Source: DATJKD01 sp963728295 (GTDB lineage Bacteria; Pseudomonadota; Gammaproteobacteria; Steroidobacterales; Steroidobacteraceae). From it: a DNA stretch of 64,000 bases. The translations under genes and the position numbers were made by a program. The notes beneath the pieces were generated by a model. That model was not told the origin of the DNA. It did no database searches and saw only the letters and a program-made list of their open reading frames with translations. Each line of letters opens with the position of its first letter. Positions within the stretch are counted from its first letter, which is position 1. Positions 37,300 to 45,956 of this stretch are shown here, one piece after another. Where the stretch lies: positions 62,001 through 126,000 of the forward strand of contig CAVSKB010000004.1 of the NCBI GenBank assembly GCA_963728295.1. The letters run 5' to 3'.

Positions 37300-37330
37300 C
37301 ACAATCGCACACATCGCGCACGCGATTGTG
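37300..37330. promoter_or_regulatory. inverted repeat between lysR-type gene and dodecin gene
   Basis: CACAATCGC at 37300-37308 and GCGATTGTG at 37322-37330 are perfect 9-bp arms with a 13-bp spacer, centres about two helical turns apart. It lies 57 bp upstream of the LysR start and 142 bp upstream of the dodecin start, next to an A/T-rich patch (37261-37285). Autoregulatory operator of the LysR protein is the natural guess. Confidence 0.45.
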
Positions 37331-37471
37331 AAGAAAAGCCATGTGCACGGTGGGCGCGCGGCGCGTCCGTGCGGAGCGCGGGCGCACTGCGGACCGACCG
37401 CCAGCTCCGGTAGCCAGTAGGATGAAGCGGCTGCGGACGGTACTGCGGCGTCTACGGGAAAGGAGCACAAC

Positions 37472-37675
37472 ATGTCAGTCGCCAAGATCACTGAGATCAC
37501 CTCGAGTTCGAAGAAGAGCTTTGACGACGCCATCGAGTCGGGCGTCAAGCGCGCCTCAAAGACGCTGCGCGGCCTGCAGACGGCGTGGGTCGCGGATCAG
37601 GAGGTGTACGTGAAGGGCGGCAAGATCACGGAGTACCGGGTGCGCCTCAAGGTCACCTTCCTCATGGACGAGTGA
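37472..37675 (+). CDS. dodecin flavin-storage protein
   Basis: A 67-residue dodecin. SVAKITEITSSSKKSFDDAI and a helix followed by LQTAWVADQEVYVKGGKI and YRVRLKVTFLMDE match the family end to end. W39 is the residue that stacks on the isoalloxazine ring of paired riboflavin molecules in the hollow dodecamer. An excellent AAGGAG ribosome site lies 7 bp before the ATG. It buffers free flavin in the cytoplasm. It is transcribed alone and convergent with the cystathionine-gamma-synthase-like gene. Confidence 0.96.
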   Translation: MSVAKITEITSSSKKSFDDAIESGVKRASKTLRGLQTAWVADQEVYVKGGKITEYRVRLKVTFLMDE

Positions 37676-37693
37676 CTCGAGTCGACGGCGTCC

Positions 37694-38815
37694 TCAGCGG
37701 CGCAACGCCTGGTCGAGATCGGCTGTGAGGTCATCGACGTGCTCGAGCCCTACCGAGAGCCGGATCAGGTTGGGTGGGGTCGTGCTCTCGGGGCCCTCGA
37801 TCGACGCCCGATGCTCGATCAGGCTCTCTAGTCCGCCGAGGCTGGTCGCCCGGGTGAAGACGTTCGCGTGCGCGACGACGCCGAGCGCCTGCACCGCACC
37901 GCCCGCCACCGTGAACGACACGACGGCGCCGTAACCGCCGCGCATCTGGCGGGTTGCCAGCGCGTGACCGGGATGTCGCGCGAGGCCAGGGTAGTGCACG
38001 TCCTGGACGTTCGGGTGTGCGGCCAGAAAGTCGGCCACCGCCTGCGCGTTCGCAGCCTGCGCCCGCACCCGCAGCGGCAGCGTCGCGAGGCTCCGCAGCA
38101 GCAGCCAGCAGTCGAAGGGCGAGGGCACGCCGCCGCCGCACTCCTGGAATTCCCTCAGGCGGGAAAGCAATCCGGCGTCGCGCAGTACGAGCACTCCGCC
38201 CAGCACGTCGCTGTGGCCCCCCAGGTATTTCGTGCTGCTGTGCATGACGAGATCGGCGCCCAGCTCGAGCGGCCGCTGCAGCACCGGTGTCGCGAACGTG
38301 CTGTCGCAGGCGAGCAGGGCGCCGCCGGCATGCGCGAGCTCCGCCAACGCCGCGATGTCGCTCACCTTCAGCAGCGGATTCGAGGGTGTCTCGACCCAGA
38401 CCAGGCTGACGGGCCGGGCTAATGCGGCGCGCACCGCGTCCAGGTCGGTCGTGTCGATGAATTCCACCGTCACGCCCCACTGCGGGAGGAGCTCGCGGAG
38501 CTGGCGCAGCGAGCCGTGATACGCGTCGGCCGAGCTCACGATCCGGCCGCCGGGTGTCGCAAGCGAAAACGCGGCCAGTGTGGCCGCGCTCCCCGATGCG
38601 TAGGCGACCGCGGCCGCGCCGCCTTCGAGCGCCGCGACCGCCGTCTCGAGCGATGCGCGGTTAGGGTTACCGGCGCGCGCATAGCTGTAGCCGTGCGGGT
38701 AGCTGCCGTCCGCCGCGCGCTCGAAGGTCGTGGACAGATGGATGGGCTGCCGCACTGCGCCCGTGGCGGGATCCGGCGCGCGGCCGGCGTGGATGGCGAG
38801 CGTTTCTATTTTCAT
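37694..38815 (-). CDS. PLP-dependent trans-sulfuration enzyme (cystathionine gamma-synthase/lyase-like)
   Basis: A 373-residue Cys/Met metabolism PLP enzyme. YSYARAGNPNRASLETAVAA, AYASGSAAT, DSTFATP and the Schiff-base lysine K196 in HSSTKYLGGHSDVLGG are all present, with SLGGLESLIEHRA near the C-terminus. Activities in this family include cystathionine gamma-synthase, beta/gamma-lyase and homocysteine synthase; sequence reading alone does not separate them. The ATG at 38815 overlaps the stop of the DAK2-DegV gene by four bases, so it is the distal gene of that transcript. Confidence 0.93.
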   Translation of the reverse strand: MKIETLAIHAGRAPDPATGAVRQPIHLSTTFERAADGSYPHGYSYARAGNPNRASLETAVAALEGGAAAVAYASGSAATLAAFSLATPGGRIVSSADAYHGSLRQLRELLPQWGVTVEFIDTTDLDAVRAALARPVSLVWVETPSNPLLKVSDIAALAELAHAGGALLACDSTFATPVLQRPLELGADLVMHSSTKYLGGHSDVLGGVLVLRDAGLLSRLREFQECGGGVPSPFDCWLLLRSLATLPLRVRAQAANAQAVADFLAAHPNVQDVHYPGLARHPGHALATRQMRGGYGAVVSFTVAGGAVQALGVVAHANVFTRATSLGGLESLIEHRASIEGPESTTPPNLIRLSVGLEHVDDLTADLDQALRR

Positions 38816-40635
38816 CGCGGCGGTATGTACTCCTGCAGTCCGACTACAAGCATGCCGGGCCCGCCATGCGCGCCGAGCGCGCTGCCGAGCGGCACGACGC
38901 GGCCCCAGCCGACATTGTCCCCGCGCAGCCGCTCGAGCAGCCAGTGCCCGTCGGCCTCGCGGTTCGCGTGCCCGACGAGAATCCGGTAACTCCGATCATC
39001 GGACATGCGGCGCTTGACGAAACGCGCGAACTTCTCCCGCAGGTTGCTCCTGCCTATGAGAACGCCCACCGGGCGCACGCGGCCCATGGCGTCGTTGCCG
39101 AGCACCGGCATCAGCCGCAGCACGTCCGCGACTCGCTTGACCCAGCGCGGGACGCGGCCGCCGCGGACCGCGTACTCGAGCGAGCCCATCAGGCCGAACG
39201 TGTAGGTGGCGGGCAGGATGGCGCGTGCCGCCGCCGCGACCTCGGTCAGCCCCGCGCCGGCCTGCGCGCACTCGGCCGCGTGCAGGACGACGAGCCCCTG
39301 GCCCGCCGAAGCGTTCAGGCTGTCGAGGACCTGCACCTCGCCGTGGGTGCTGGTGCGCGCGGCCGCGGATTCCGCCGCTCCGATGGTGCCACTCACCCGG
39401 CGCGTGAGGTTGATCGACAGCACCGCGTCGTAGTGCGAGGCGAGGAACTCGAAGCGCCGCCGGAAATCCCCGGGTGGCGGCTGCGAGGTCTTCGGGTGAT
39501 GCGGGCCTCGCTCGATCGCGCCGAAGAACTCTTCCGCGGTGATACCGACCTTGTCGAGGTAGCTGCGGTCGCCGAAATGCACCCGCGCCGGCACCATGTG
39601 GATGTCGAGCCGGTCCATCTCGTCCTCGGGGATGTCGGCGGCCGAATCGGTGACGATCGCGACACGCCGGTTCTTCGCATGCGCCGACCGTTGCTGACGC
39701 TGCATGTCGTCGGCTTTCTCGCCCGCCACCGTCCCGAACTGCGCTGCGATCCGGAACACCTCGGCCGGATCGTTCGCGTGGATGTGCACCCGCGCCTTGT
39801 GCGCGAGCCCGGCGATCACCAGGCTGCCGCCCAGAGCGGACAGCGACTCGCGCAGCCGCCGGCGGTCGACCGCGGTACCGCTCACGATGCACTCGGTGCA
39901 CCAGCGGTACTCGAGGTCTTCTTCGCTGCCCGCCGTTTCGATCGCGCTCGCATCGACGACGGCGAGCTGGCCGACCTCGGGGTCCGCGTCGCTGCCGCTC
40001 GCGAGGTAGTCGGCAAAGCCGCTCGCCAGCTCGACGAAGCCCTGAGCACCGGCGTCGACAACGTTGGCCCTGCGCAGCGCCTCGAGCTGCTCCGTCGTGC
40101 GCGCGAGCGACGCGCGTGCCTCGGTAACCGCACGTTCGAGCACCGGGTCGAACGCCGTCGCGTCCTTGGCGGCAGCATGCGCCGCACGGGCGAAATCGGT
40201 CAGGACCGAGAGAATCGTGCCCTCGCGCGGCTCGGACAGGCTTTCGCGCGCGTAGGCCGCGCCGCCGACCGCGCCGGCGGCCAGGTCGGCCGGGCTCAGT
40301 CGCGCGAGATGGCCCAGCTTGTCGCCCAGCCCAAGCAGGTACTGCGCAAGGATCGCGCCCGAATTGCCGCGCGCGCCGTCGATCGCGGCGTCGGCGATCC
40401 TGTTGAGCGTGTTGCCGGCATGCGCGTCCGGCGTGCGCTGCAGGATACCGAGCACCGCGCCCATGGTGATCGCGAGGTTGGTGCCGGTGTCGCCATCGGG
40501 AACCGGGAACACGTTGATCTTGTTGAGGTGCTCCTGCCGCGATACGAGGCGCAGGATGCCCGCCTTGAATGCGCGGTTGAGACGCAGACCGTCGAGGCTT
40601 TCCGGGTCGATCGCGGCGGCGCTCGATGCGGACAC
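38812..40635 (-). CDS. DAK2-DegV fusion (FakA-FakB-like fatty acid kinase)
   Basis: A 607-residue fusion. Residues 15-215 form a DAK2 phosphatase/kinase-like domain with the ATP/Mg motif INVFPVPDGDTGTNLAITMG (D47, D49). Then a linker with a small middle domain (ECIVSGTAVDRRRLRESL). From about 320 on is a DegV fatty-acid-binding domain (VAIVTDSAADIPEDEMDRLD, SQPPPGDFRRRFE, LSINLTRRVSGTIGAAESA). In Firmicutes these are separate proteins, FakA and FakB, that phosphorylate exogenous fatty acids to acyl-phosphate; the fusion implies the same chemistry in one chain (inference). It is 8 bp downstream of gspB and overlaps the next gene. Confidence 0.9.
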   Translation of the reverse strand: MSASSAAAIDPESLDGLRLNRAFKAGILRLVSRQEHLNKINVFPVPDGDTGTNLAITMGAVLGILQRTPDAHAGNTLNRIADAAIDGARGNSGAILAQYLLGLGDKLGHLARLSPADLAAGAVGGAAYARESLSEPREGTILSVLTDFARAAHAAAKDATAFDPVLERAVTEARASLARTTEQLEALRRANVVDAGAQGFVELASGFADYLASGSDADPEVGQLAVVDASAIETAGSEEDLEYRWCTECIVSGTAVDRRRLRESLSALGGSLVIAGLAHKARVHIHANDPAEVFRIAAQFGTVAGEKADDMQRQQRSAHAKNRRVAIVTDSAADIPEDEMDRLDIHMVPARVHFGDRSYLDKVGITAEEFFGAIERGPHHPKTSQPPPGDFRRRFEFLASHYDAVLSINLTRRVSGTIGAAESAAARTSTHGEVQVLDSLNASAGQGLVVLHAAECAQAGAGLTEVAAAARAILPATYTFGLMGSLEYAVRGGRVPRWVKRVADVLRLMPVLGNDAMGRVRPVGVLIGRSNLREKFARFVKRRMSDDRSYRILVGHANREADGHWLLERLRGDNVGWGRVVPLGSALGAHGGPGMLVVGLQEYIPPR

Positions 40636-40643
40636 GTGCCGCG

Positions 40644-41465
40644 TTACTGGCGGGGCAGGATGAAGCGTCGTCCTTGCTGGCTCAATACAACGCCGTTGCG
40701 TGTGATCTCCTCGACGCGCGGTCCTTCCTGGAGCGTCTCGCCCTCGCGGTACTTGCGCTTGTTGATGAACACGAACCGGTCCTGCGGGTTGGCCGAGTAC
40801 ACGTGCAGATCGATGTGCATCTCCGGCACGCCGCCCTGCAAAGCGACGTCGTCGATCGTGGGCAGGGCCGGCGCGGCTTCGGCGGCCGTGCCGGCGGCCC
40901 CGGGTAGCCCCTCGTAGACCACTGAGCCCGGCCGCGTAGCGTACTCGGTCACCGCGGGCGGGCCCGCGGGTACCGATGCGCCGCGCTCGGAGAGCACCGG
41001 GTCGCCAGGCAGCGGACCGCCCGCGACCTCGTCCTCGAGCGGGTTGCGCGTGCCAGCGCCCGGCGCCGGCGCATCGGCCGGTTGCAGCATCGGCGGCAGG
41101 CCAGCGACCTGCTCGCGCGGTGGCGGCGATGTCGCGGCGGGTGCCGGTGTGGTCACCGGCAAGGCCTGCGCTGCTTCGCTCGCGGGGGGCGGGCCTGCGG
41201 GTGCGACGGCGGGCGGTTGCGACGCGGTCGGTGATCCGGATGCAGTGGCGATGCTCGCAGCATCCGCGGCATCCGGCGCGCGCCCGCGCCGCAGCATCAG
41301 CACGCCTACCGCGATGAGGTTTGCGACCAGCAGCACTACGGCCGCCGTCGCCCAGACGCTGGTCCTGGTCTTCGGGGCCGCGACCGCGATCTCGGCCAGC
41401 CCCGGCCCGCCCTGGCGCTGGTGTTCGTGTTCGGACTTGCGCAGCGCGTCCAGAATAAAAGACAT
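40644..41465 (-). CDS. gspB: general secretion pathway protein GspB
   Basis: A 273-residue bitopic protein. The conserved N-terminus MSFILDALRKSEHEHQRQ is diagnostic of GspB/ExeB; one TM helix (about 38-58) follows, then a long Ala/Pro-rich periplasmic stretch and a C-terminal folded domain (EMHIDLHVYSANPQDRFVFI ... RFILPRQ). With GspA it helps insert the type II secretin through the peptidoglycan. It starts 2 bp after gspA, as expected. The other gsp genes are outside this window. Confidence 0.95.
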   Translation of the reverse strand: MSFILDALRKSEHEHQRQGGPGLAEIAVAAPKTRTSVWATAAVVLLVANLIAVGVLMLRRGRAPDAADAASIATASGSPTASQPPAVAPAGPPPASEAAQALPVTTPAPAATSPPPREQVAGLPPMLQPADAPAPGAGTRNPLEDEVAGGPLPGDPVLSERGASVPAGPPAVTEYATRPGSVVYEGLPGAAGTAAEAAPALPTIDDVALQGGVPEMHIDLHVYSANPQDRFVFINKRKYREGETLQEGPRVEEITRNGVVLSQQGRRFILPRQ

Positions 41466-41467
41466 CG

Positions 41468-43107
41468 TCAGCCTCCCGAGATCTGCGCCACGATCGTCGG
41501 TGATCCGGTCGCGTTCACCACCGTGTCCAGCACGATCTGCGTCTGCACGCCGGCCACGCCGTCGATGTTGAGCCGGTGCTGGCGCTGGAAATCCTGGACC
41601 AGACGCGCAAGGTCCTCGTCATAGAAGTCGCTGCCGGCCGGGGCGGCCGGCAATCCCTGTGCGACCCGGAGGTTCTCCCGCAGCCAGCGCACGTCGGCCC
41701 CGCGCATGCCGGGCGCGAGCGCCTTCGCGACCGCGAGCGGTGGCCGCCACAGGAGGAGGAAATCGCCGAACCAGTAACGCGACATGCCGGCGATCGACAC
41801 GGCTCGTGCTTCGCCGCCCAGGTCTATGGTCGCGGTATCGTCCCCGAGCGTGGTCAGCAGCACCTGGTGGGTGCGGCCAATGTCGTCGGTCAGCGTGAGG
41901 ATCGCCGGACGGTTCAGGGTTCGAAGCTGCGCCCACGAACCCTTCTGGAACAGGCACTCCAGCCCCTGGCGCGCGGCCTGGTCGCAACCGCGGCCGCCGC
42001 TCGGATCGTAGGTCGCGCCCCAGGAAGCAAACAGCTTGGCGAGCGCGGCCTCGGTCGTCGTGTCGTTGCCATGCCGGGCGAGCACCTCGTCGAAGGAAGG
42101 CGGTGCTGGCGGCGGAGCGCTCGTGGTGTCGGCCTGCGCGAGCTGGTTCGACGCGCTGCCGGGGCTGCGACGGCGGCCGTATCGGTCGACGTCCGCGGCC
42201 GGCTCGCAAGGATCGACCAGAGACCCGCGGCCACGAGCGCGAGCGCGCCCGCGATCGCGCCTGCGATTGCCCAGCGCAGCCAGGGCGCCGGCATCGGCCG
42301 ACCGTACACCTCCGCCGCCGCCTCGCGCACCAGCTTGCCGCTCACGCGATGGTCCTCGTGCGTGAATGCACCGAGCAGCGCGCGATCGCAGATCACGTTG
42401 ATGATTCGTGGCACGCCACCCGAGAGCCGGTGAACTTCCCGGAGCGAGGCGGGCGTGAACGCCTCGGCGGTGGCGCCCGCCACGCGCATGCGGTGCTTGA
42501 CGTAACCCCCCGATTCCTCGGAGGAGAGCGGGTTGAGGTGATACCGGGCGGTGATGCGCTGCGCGAGCTGGCGCAGTTCCGGCCGCGCGAGCAGATCACG
42601 CAGCTCGGGTTGCCCGATCAGGATGATCTGCAACAGCTTGGTCGTCGCCGTCTCGAGATTGGTGAGCAGCCGCACCTGTTCGAGCGTGTGCGCGCTCAGG
42701 TTCTGCGCCTCGTCGACGATCAGCACGACGCGCCGTCCGCGCGCGTGCGTGTCCAGCAGTCGGCGGCCGATCAGGTCCATCAGCAGCTTGACGCTGCCGC
42801 GCCCGGGCTCGGGTACCGGGATCCGCAACTCCTCGCAGATGGTTAGCAGGAACTCCGCAGGCGTGACCCGTGGGTTCAGGATCAGCGCGACGTCGGCGTG
42901 CGCCGGGAGCTGCTCCAGCAGGCTGCGGATGATCGTCGTCTTGCCCGTGCCCACCTCGCCCGTGAGCTGGATGAAGCCGCCCGCCTCGTTGATGCCGTAG
43001 AGCAGGTGCGCGAGCGCTTCCGCGTGTCGCTCGCTCAGATAGAGATAGCGCGGATCCGGGGTGATCGCGAATGGCTTTTCCTGCAGGCCGAAAAAGCTCG
43101 TGTACAT
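41468..43107 (-). CDS. gspA: general secretion pathway ATPase GspA/ExeA (apparent frameshift)
   Basis: A protein of about 546 residues. The AAA ATPase (MYTSFFGLQEKPFAITPDPR, Walker A GEVGTGKT at 50-57, Walker B VVLIVDEAQN near 125-134) is followed by a TM helix (LRWAIAGAIAGALALVAAGLW). The periplasmic half holds a C39-peptidase-like region and a peptidoglycan-binding domain (VRWLRENL, LVQDFQRQHRLNIDGVAGVQT). A missing base near 42150 shifts the frame within a proline/alanine linker; the joined sequence reads AAxSNQLAQADTTSAPPPAPP, then FDEVLARHGNDT. Energy-dependent secretin assembly with GspB is its known role. Confidence 0.9.
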
Positions 43108-43189
43108 GCGGGTTTAGGTGACGATCCGGGTCTCGTTTCGGGGCCCAATGATGCCCTTCCGGACCTCGCGTGACCAGCGTGCCTGCCGG

Positions 43190-44413
43190 TCAGTTCCTGG
43201 GTTTTCGAGGATGCTCGTCGTCCGCGTGCACCTCGCTCGCATCCGGCAACGAGCTCGCGCGCGCTACCGCAAACCTTCCGAAACGCCCGCGGATGCGATC
43301 CAGCGCGCCATCGAGGTGCTGGTTCCGCGCGGATTCCGGCGCGGTGAAGAGATCGAGCTGCACCGCGGGGCCGAGCTCGGTCACCCCCACGCCGAGCAGG
43401 CGCAGCGCGGCGGTGGGCTGGGTCGCGAGCCAGGCATCGAGCAGCTCGACCGCGACGCGGGCGATCACCCGCGTTTCCTGCGTCGGCGGTTCGATGTGCC
43501 TCTGGCGGGTGTAGGTGGTGAAATCCGTGCGCCGGATCTTGACCGTCACGCACGAGGCGGAGAGGCCGCGTTCGCGCAGCCGGGCGCCGCTGCGGTCCGC
43601 GAGCCGGAACAGTTCCGACCGCAGCTGCGCATGGTCGTCGATGTCCGTATCGAAGGTCTCCTCGGTGCTGATCTGCACTTCCTCGAGATCGGGCACGACG
43701 GGCCGATCATCGATCCCGGCGGCCCGCTGCTGGACGCGCTCGGCATAGCGGCCGAAGACAGGCCGCAGCACGTCCGGCTTCGCAGCCCTAAGCTCGCCGA
43801 GCGTGCGGATGCCGAGCGCCTCGACCCGCGGCGCCGTCTTGGGCCCGAGGCCGAACAGCCGGCGGAGCGGCAGCGGATCGAGCAACGCGTTGACCTCGCC
43901 CGGCCGCACGATCACGAGCCCGTCGGGCTTCTCGAGCTCGGAGGCGATCTTGGCGACGAGCTTGTTCGGCGCCACGCCGACCGAGCAGGTGAGCTGTGTA
44001 CGTTCGAGAATTCGGCGCTTGATTGCGGCGGCAATGTCGCGCGCCGGAGCCGAGGGCCGCCATGCTCGCGGTGACGTCGAGGAAGGCCTCGTCGAGCGAA
44101 AGGCCCTCGACCAGGGGCGTGTACTCGGCAAACACCGCGAAGATCTGCCGCGACACCGACTGGTAGTGCGACATGCGCGGCCGGATGCAGACCGCGTCCG
44201 GGCAGCGGCGCAGCGCCTCGCGCATCGGCATGGCCGAGCGCACGCCGAACTTCCGAACCTCGTAGCTCGCGGCGGCGACCACGCCGCGCGGACCCGTGCC
44301 GCCCACGATCACCGGCTGCCCGCGAGCGAGGGGTCGTCGCGCTGCTCGACCGACGCGTAGAACGCGTCCATGTCGACGTGCAGTATCCAGCGCACTTCGG
44401 GCCGCTGGGACAT
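43190..44413 (-). CDS. dinB: DNA polymerase IV DinB (two apparent frameshifts)
   Basis: A Y-family translesion polymerase of about 407 residues in three frame segments. The start is ATG at 44413 (MSQRPEVRWILHVDMDAFYA, metal-binding D14 and D16). A missing base near 44325 separates DPSLAG from QPVIVGGTGPRG, and an extra base near 44052 separates SMAALGS from ARDIAAAIKRRI. Then follow the palm motif SLDEAFLDV, CSVGVAPNKLVAK, the HhH region LFGLGPKTAPRVEALG and the little-finger domain with TVKIRRTDFTTYTR. A beta-clamp motif can be read as QLDLF at the C-terminus. Its start overlaps the DUF4286-DUF3667 stop by one base. Confidence 0.93.
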
Positions 44414-45907
44414 CAGAGCGTGAGCGCGGTGTAGAAGAGCAGGCCGACACCGGTGAGCACCAGGCAGACCAGGTACGAGATCACCAGCACGCTGAACTTG
44501 GTCGCCGTCCAGACCCGCCCCTGCCCATAGACCCGTCGCATTGCGAGAAAGAGATATACCGGAACGTAGAACACGAGCGCAGCAATGACGAATCCCTCGG
44601 CCGTACCGAAGAATCCGGAGACCGCGCCCGTGGTCGCCGCGCCGAACCGATCGAGCAGCAGCACGACAATTCCCGCCAGGAAGAAGAACGCGTGGTAGTG
44701 CAGAAAGAACAGCAGGTGCTCCACGTAGTATCGCCCGGACCCCAGGTAGAGGACGGCCATCACCAGCGCGATCAGCGGCAGGAACAGGAACATCATCTTC
44801 GGCAGGTTTTCCCACAGCGCCCGGCCGAAGGATTGCGTGTCCGTGACGATCTTGTTGCAGGCCCTGCGCAGTCGCGGCTCGTATTTCTCGAGAGGACCGA
44901 CGTCGATCCGGAAATTCTCCTCGTTGCAGGGATCCGCCATCACCTCTCGCGCTTTCGCGAGCTGCTCGGGCGTGACGTCGGCCAGCTCCTTGGCGAGTTC
45001 GGCGCGCATGCTTTCCCGCTCAGTTTCGGGCAGCCGTCCGACGATGCTCTCGATCAACTTGTCGCGCGCGTTGTCGATGGACTCCGACCGTTTCTCCTGC
45101 GCCGAGACCTCCGGCGACCCGACCGATGCATCGGAAGCCGGCGGGGGGGTTCCAACGGGTGCGTTCCCCGCCCGCTCGCCGTCCGACGAAGCTCGCGTCT
45201 TCGTCACGGCGTCGTCGTTGATCGTCAGCGACGCGCCGCCGTTGCCGAGGTCCAATGCGAGGTCGTTGCCCGGATCGAAGATCGACGCGATCAGGAAGAA
45301 CACGACGCTCAGGATCAGGTACATCCGGAAGGGCGGCGTGTAATGCGCGCGGCGTCCGCGCAGAAACTCCTGGGTCAGCAACCCCGGGCGGAACGCAAGC
45401 GGCCGCAGCGTGCGCCAGATGCGCGAATCCCAGTCGAAGACGTCGCCCAGGAAATCCTTGACGAGGCCCCAGAGCGAGATCACTTGAACCTTTGCGCGCT
45501 GCCCGCAATGCGAGCAGTGCTGACCGGTCAGCACTTCGCCGCAGTTGAGGCAGTTCTCGGTCGAGACCGCGCCGGTTATGAAGTCCTCGCGATGTGCGAG
45601 GACGCGCCGCTCCGCGGTATATCGATCGCCGAAGAGCTCGACGCCTCGTGCACGCATCCGCGGCGCGTGAACCGCGAGATACGCGTCGAGCGATTCCTGG
45701 TCGGCGAGCCGGTACTGGACCGTCCGGCGGATCCTGCCCGGAGGGCGCTGATCGGTCACCCAGGATCTCGGCCGCGCGGAAGCCCGGCAGCTGCAGCATG
45801 TCCGCGATGTGATCGCGCAGCCATGTGTCGAACGCGGCCTCGATCGCGGCATCCGCCTCGAGGTTTACCTCGTAGATGACGCCTGCGTTCTCGGTTAGCC
45901 GGACCAC
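44413..45907 (-). CDS. DUF4286-DUF3667 fusion membrane protein (apparent frameshift)
   Basis: About 497 residues. Residues 8-100 (GVIYEVNLEADAAIEAAFDT, QLPGFRAAEIL, VQYRLADQESLDAYLAVHAP) match DUF4286, a small ferredoxin-like fold. An extra base near 45755 shifts the frame inside this domain between EILGD and DQRPPGRI. The second part is DUF3667: a zinc-ribbon ENCLNCGEVLTGQHCSHCGQ followed by SLWGLVKDFLGDVFDWDS, LRPLAFRPGLLTQEFLRGRR and five or six TM helices. A charged roughly 150-residue loop splits the helices. The start is GTG at 45907. Function unknown for both domains; DUF3667 proteins are inner-membrane. Confidence 0.82.
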
Positions 45908-45956
45908 GGCGGCAAGAGTACCGCCTGGCCTGGATCACCGTAAGTGCTGTTCCGCG

